Assembly: GCA_041581335.1 (NCBI GenBank)
Contig: JBFIDG010000077.1
Span: 1-9,289, forward strand
Direction: 5' to 3'
Length of the DNA stretch: 9,289 nucleotides
DNA from: JBFGSX01 sp041581335
Lineage (GTDB): Archaea > Thermoplasmatota > E2 > JACPAO01 > JAHFTW01
How positions within the stretch are numbered: the stretch's first letter is position 1; the number at the start of each line of letters is the position of its first letter. Position numbers and translations under genes: made by a program. This document shows, in pieces, positions 7,463 to 9,289 of the stretch. The notes under the pieces are model-generated. The model was not told where the DNA came from. It worked only from the letters and a program-made list of their open reading frames with translations, and did no database searches.

Positions 7463-7485
7463 GGCCGACCCACCTCGGCCATTTT

Positions 7486-8385
7486 GTGAGTCTGGAGACC
7501 GTTCTGGTCACGGGGACCGCCAACGGCGCACTCGGCGCCCGCCTGGCAGAGGAACTGCACTGTGAGGTCGCCACGACCGAGATCAAGCGCTTCCCTGATC
7601 TCGAGGTCTACGCCCGCATCGATTCCGAGGTCGAAGGCAAGCACGTGGTCATCGTGCAGACCACCCACCCCAACGACAACCTCGTCGAACTGCTGCTCCT
7701 ACAGGACGCCGCGCAGGAGGCCTCCGCCGCCCGCGTCACGTCCGTCATCCCTTACTACGGCTACGCCCGCCAAGACCAGGTCTTCAAGCGCGGCGAAGCG
7801 GTCAGCAGCCGCGCCGTCGCCCGCGCCCTCGCCACCACGGCGGATTCCGTCGTCACGGTGGACCCGCACAAAGAAGAGATCCTTGACTTCTTCTTCCACG
7901 GCGCCCACAGCGTCAGCGCCGTCAACGAACTCGCAGACGAGCTCGGGAACTGGGGCGTCGACTGCATCCTGGCCCCAGACAAGGGCGCCCGCGACCGCGC
8001 CCAGCGCGCGGCGGAGCACCTCGGCGTCGCCTTCGACCACCTGGAGAAGGTCCGCCTGGGACCCACAGAGGTCAAGATCACGGCCAAGGACCTCGACGTC
8101 GCCGGCCAGAACGTCGCCATCCTCGACGACATGATCGCCTCCGGCGGCACCATGATCAAAGCGGCCGAGCAACTGAAGGCCAACGGCGCCAAGAAGGTCT
8201 ACGCCGCCTGCACCCACGGCCTGTTCACCGGCGGCGCCATCCCCCGGCTACTGGGCGGCGGCATCGACCGCGTCCTGTGCACGGACACGCTCCCGACGGA
8301 AGGCTGCGACACCATCAGCGCCGCGCCGGCGATCGCACGGGCCCTGACTGGAAGCATCGCCCACCCGCTGCTCAGCAAGACTTAA
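7486..8385 (+). CDS. prs: Ribose-phosphate pyrophosphokinase (PRPP synthetase)
   Basis: This enzyme makes PRPP from ribose 5-phosphate and ATP for nucleotide, histidine and tryptophan synthesis (EC 2.7.6.1). It has 299 aa, close to the short archaeal forms. Motifs in order are KRFPDLEVYARI (34-45), the ATP site YYGYARQDQVFKRGEA (90-105), VDPHKEEILDFFF (125-137), LAPDKGA (162-168), the flexible-loop EKVR (187-190), and the PRPP loop ILDDMIASGGTM (212-223), followed by THGLFTGGA and CTDTLP. The GTG at 7486 is chosen because it begins the family N-terminus and lies 28 nt from a TATA-like core. An in-frame ATG at 7459 overlaps that box and is unlikely. The gene is divergent from the cyanophycin cluster. 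No functional link to it is evident beyond the shared promoter region. Confidence 0.95.
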   Translation: MSLETVLVTGTANGALGARLAEELHCEVATTEIKRFPDLEVYARIDSEVEGKHVVIVQTTHPNDNLVELLLLQDAAQEASAARVTSVIPYYGYARQDQVFKRGEAVSSRAVARALATTADSVVTVDPHKEEILDFFFHGAHSVSAVNELADELGNWGVDCILAPDKGARDRAQRAAEHLGVAFDHLEKVRLGPTEVKITAKDLDVAGQNVAILDDMIASGGTMIKAAEQLKANGAKKVYAACTHGLFTGGAIPRLLGGGIDRVLCTDTLPTEGCDTISAAPAIARALTGSIAHPLLSKT

Positions 8386-8386
8386 G
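8381..8386 (+). promoter_or_regulatory. TATA-like box of the lipoprotein gene, overlapping the prs stop codon
   Basis: CTTAAG includes the TAA stop of the PRPP synthetase gene. Its TTA core is 28 nt before the ATG at 8411, exactly the spacing seen for the PRPP synthetase gene. No Shine-Dalgarno is visible in the 25-nt gap, which fits a leaderless transcript separate from the upstream gene. Confidence 0.5.
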
Positions 8387-8410
8387 TCCCGTGCGACAAC
8401 CTTGGGCGTC

Positions 8411-9142
8411 ATGCGCGTATTGACTACGGCCGCGATCCTCATCATGGTCACCCTTGCCGGCTGTGCCGACAGCGGCGCCAAAGACCCCATCGTCACCGAC
8501 GACGGCACCGACGACGGCACCGGCACGACCGGTGGCTCCACGGGAGGGTCCACTGGCGGCTCGACGGGCGGCGCCACGACCGGCAACGGCACCATGGAAG
8601 GCAACAACACTGCCCCCACCGCCACCCTCACGGCGGACAGCCTCAACGGCACCAGCCCCTTGACGGTCAACCTGACCATCGACGGCAGCGACGCCGACGG
8701 CGACAACCTGACCTGGAGCCTGAGCCTGAACGGCACCGAGTTCGCCAACGGCTCGACCCTGCCCGCCGCGGCCAACGTCACCCTCGAAGTCGGCAACCAC
8801 ACGATCGGCTTGACCGTCTCCGATGGCGAGGCCACCGCGACTGAGCTGATCCTCATCTCCGTCGCCGCCCCGAACGCCCAAGACGAGGTAGACCCCGAAG
8901 CCCCCGTCGACTACGGCACGTTCATCTTCCACCCCGTCACAGGCCACTGCCACTACAAGTCGTACACCAACGTCGGCGGCCTAGGTGTGTTCTACAACTT
9001 CGACTTCTGGCTCTGGGCCGAGGACAACGGCGTGGCCGGCCTGCAGGTGGCCAACACGTTCCCGGTCGGCCCCGTCGAAGACGAAGGCTTCCGTCTTGAC
9101 GAGTGGGACATCTGCCAAGACGGCGACCTGATGGTCTTCTGA
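8411..9142 (+). CDS. Secreted PKD-domain lipoprotein, C-terminal domain unknown
   Basis: The protein has 243 aa and is predicted to be surface-anchored. A short hydrophobic signal peptide ends in the lipobox LAGC with Cys18 as the lipidation site. It is followed by an Asp-rich stretch and a GGST-type Gly/Ser/Thr linker (41-54). Residues about 68-151 form a PKD-like beta-sandwich: APTATLTADSLNGTSPLTV opens it, DGSDADGDNLTWSL lies in the middle, and HTIGLTVSDGEATA sits near the end. Nine N-x-S/T sequons lie between residues 59 and 129 and suggest N-glycosylation. The C-terminal part (about 167-243) is aromatic and acidic, has two cysteines (180 and 235) and no sequons, and resembles nothing I recognise. 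The ATG at 8411 is preferred over the TTG at 8402 because it begins the signal peptide and fits the promoter. A role in adhesion or binding at the cell surface is possible but not shown. Confidence 0.8.
   Translation: MRVLTTAAILIMVTLAGCADSGAKDPIVTDDGTDDGTGTTGGSTGGSTGGSTGGATTGNGTMEGNNTAPTATLTADSLNGTSPLTVNLTIDGSDADGDNLTWSLSLNGTEFANGSTLPAAANVTLEVGNHTIGLTVSDGEATATELILISVAAPNAQDEVDPEAPVDYGTFIFHPVTGHCHYKSYTNVGGLGVFYNFDFWLWAEDNGVAGLQVANTFPVGPVEDEGFRLDEWDICQDGDLMVF
8531..8572 (+). repeat. GGST-repeat linker coding segment
   Basis: This codes for GGSTGGSTGGSTGG, three and a half units of GGST, between the lipid anchor and the PKD domain. Codons differ between units (for example TCC/TCC/TCG for Ser and ACG/ACT/ACG for Thr). 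The repeat is therefore kept at the protein level and is not a recent DNA slippage product. It would serve as a flexible, probably glycosylated or hydrated spacer. Confidence 0.8.
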
Positions 9143-9196
9143 GCCCGACCACAGCCCCTTTCCCCCTCCTCCCGACCCCGGTCTCTTGAAGCAACG

Positions 9197-9202
9197 CTTA
9201 TA
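9197..9202 (+). promoter_or_regulatory. TATA-like box for the gene at the window end
   Basis: CTTATA is the best TATA match in the window and is preceded by purine-rich GAAGCAACG, as a BRE would be. Its TTA core is 26 nt before the ATG at 9225, so the transcript probably starts near 9225. That gives the main ATG at 9258 a leader of about 33 nt. Confidence 0.6.
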
Positions 9203-9224
9203 CCGGCGGCCCAAGTCGCCGCGA

Positions 9225-9251
9225 ATGCGCTCCCCGTCTAGGGGAAGGTGA
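9225..9251 (+). CDS. Possible eight-codon upstream ORF in the leader
   Basis: An ATG at the predicted transcription start opens a tiny ORF, MRSPSRGR, ending in TGA. It lies in the same frame as the main gene and ends six nt before its ATG. The position equals that of leaderless start codons elsewhere in this window, so ribosomes could load on it. The sequence is short enough to arise by chance. Confidence 0.25.
   Translation: MRSPSRGR
9231..9245 (+). promoter_or_regulatory. Small hairpin next to the ribosome site
   Basis: TCCCC-gtcta-GGGGA can form a five-bp stem with a five-nt loop directly before the AGGTGA Shine-Dalgarno at 9246. It could influence ribosome loading on the gene at 9258. 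The stem is short and no alternative pairing is obvious. Confidence 0.3.
9246..9251 (+). promoter_or_regulatory. Shine-Dalgarno of the gene at the window end
   Basis: AGGTGA matches the GGAGGTGA core and lies six nt before the ATG at 9258. It is one of the two clear Shine-Dalgarno sites in the window and supports 9258 as the start of a led, not leaderless, gene. Confidence 0.6.
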
Positions 9252-9257
9252 ACACCC

Positions 9258-9289
9258 ATGAAACGTTCAAGCCGCGCCTGGAAAAAGCC
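9258..9289 (+). CDS. Start of an unidentified gene, cut by the window end
   Basis: Only ten complete codons are present, MKRSSRAWKK, a strongly basic N-terminus. The reading frame is supported by AGGTGA six nt upstream and by a good TATA-like box at 9197-9202. The stretch is too short to assign to any family. A nucleic-acid-binding protein is conceivable from the basic residues, but a signal-peptide n-region is equally possible. Confidence 0.55.
   Translation, partial: MKRSSRAWKK

Noticed and set aside
8513..8580. GGST-coding repeat considered as a mobile or CRISPR-like repeat
   Set aside because: The units are 12 nt, vary in codons and encode a protein linker. No spacers or inverted repeats are present.
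9155..9173. Pyrimidine-rich tract after the lipoprotein stop, considered as an archaeal terminator
   Set aside because: It is mostly C with a longest run of three T. It may contribute to termination, but the sequence does not support a call.
1..9289. Search for tRNA, rRNA, CRISPR arrays, insertion sequences and attachment sites
   Set aside because: Apart from short gaps, the window is filled by genes. No cloverleaf, array, transposase or terminal inverted repeat was seen by eye.

Overview
The window is about 9.3 kb of high-GC DNA that looks archaeal. It carries CTTA/TATA-like boxes 26-28 nt (measured from the box centre) upstream of start codons, which is the spacing of leaderless archaeal transcripts. 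It also has GGAGGTG-type Shine-Dalgarno sites inside gene clusters, a short archaeal-type PRPP synthetase, a Trm9-like tRNA methyltransferase and a sequon-rich PKD lipoprotein. A high-GC Thermoplasmatota-like or haloarchaeal lineage would fit, but the sequence alone does not settle the clade.

Layout. (1) 29-655, plus strand: a Trm9/ALKBH8-like SAM methyltransferase, convergent with the next block. (2) 684-7402, minus strand: a tight four-gene cluster. In transcription order these are a plant-type isoaspartyl peptidase/asparaginase (6512-7402), cyanophycinase cphB (5652-6515), a full-length cyanophycin synthetase cphA (2996-5614) and a second, shorter cyanophycin synthetase paralogue (684-2999). 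(3) 7486-8385, plus strand: PRPP synthetase, divergent from the cluster across a short shared promoter region. (4) 8411-9142, plus strand: a secreted PKD-domain lipoprotein. (5) 9258 to the window end, plus strand: the first codons of another gene with its own promoter and leader. No gene-free stretch exceeds about 115 bases.

How the genes work together. The cluster encodes a complete predicted cycle for cyanophycin, the multi-L-arginyl-poly-L-aspartate nitrogen and carbon reserve. CphA polymerises Asp and Arg. CphB cuts the polymer to beta-Asp-Arg dipeptides. The isoaspartyl peptidase splits these into free Asp and Arg.

The most unusual component is the second synthetase. Its Mur-ligase (arginine-adding type) domain looks intact. 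Its N domain has lost the HxxEH motif, and its ATP-grasp domain has lost about 84 residues and the ExN metal site. It is translationally coupled to cphA by a TTGA overlap with a strong Shine-Dalgarno, which suggests that the two proteins act as a pair. A TATA-like box in the 37-nt gap after cphB suggests that the two synthetase genes can also be transcribed separately from the degradation genes.
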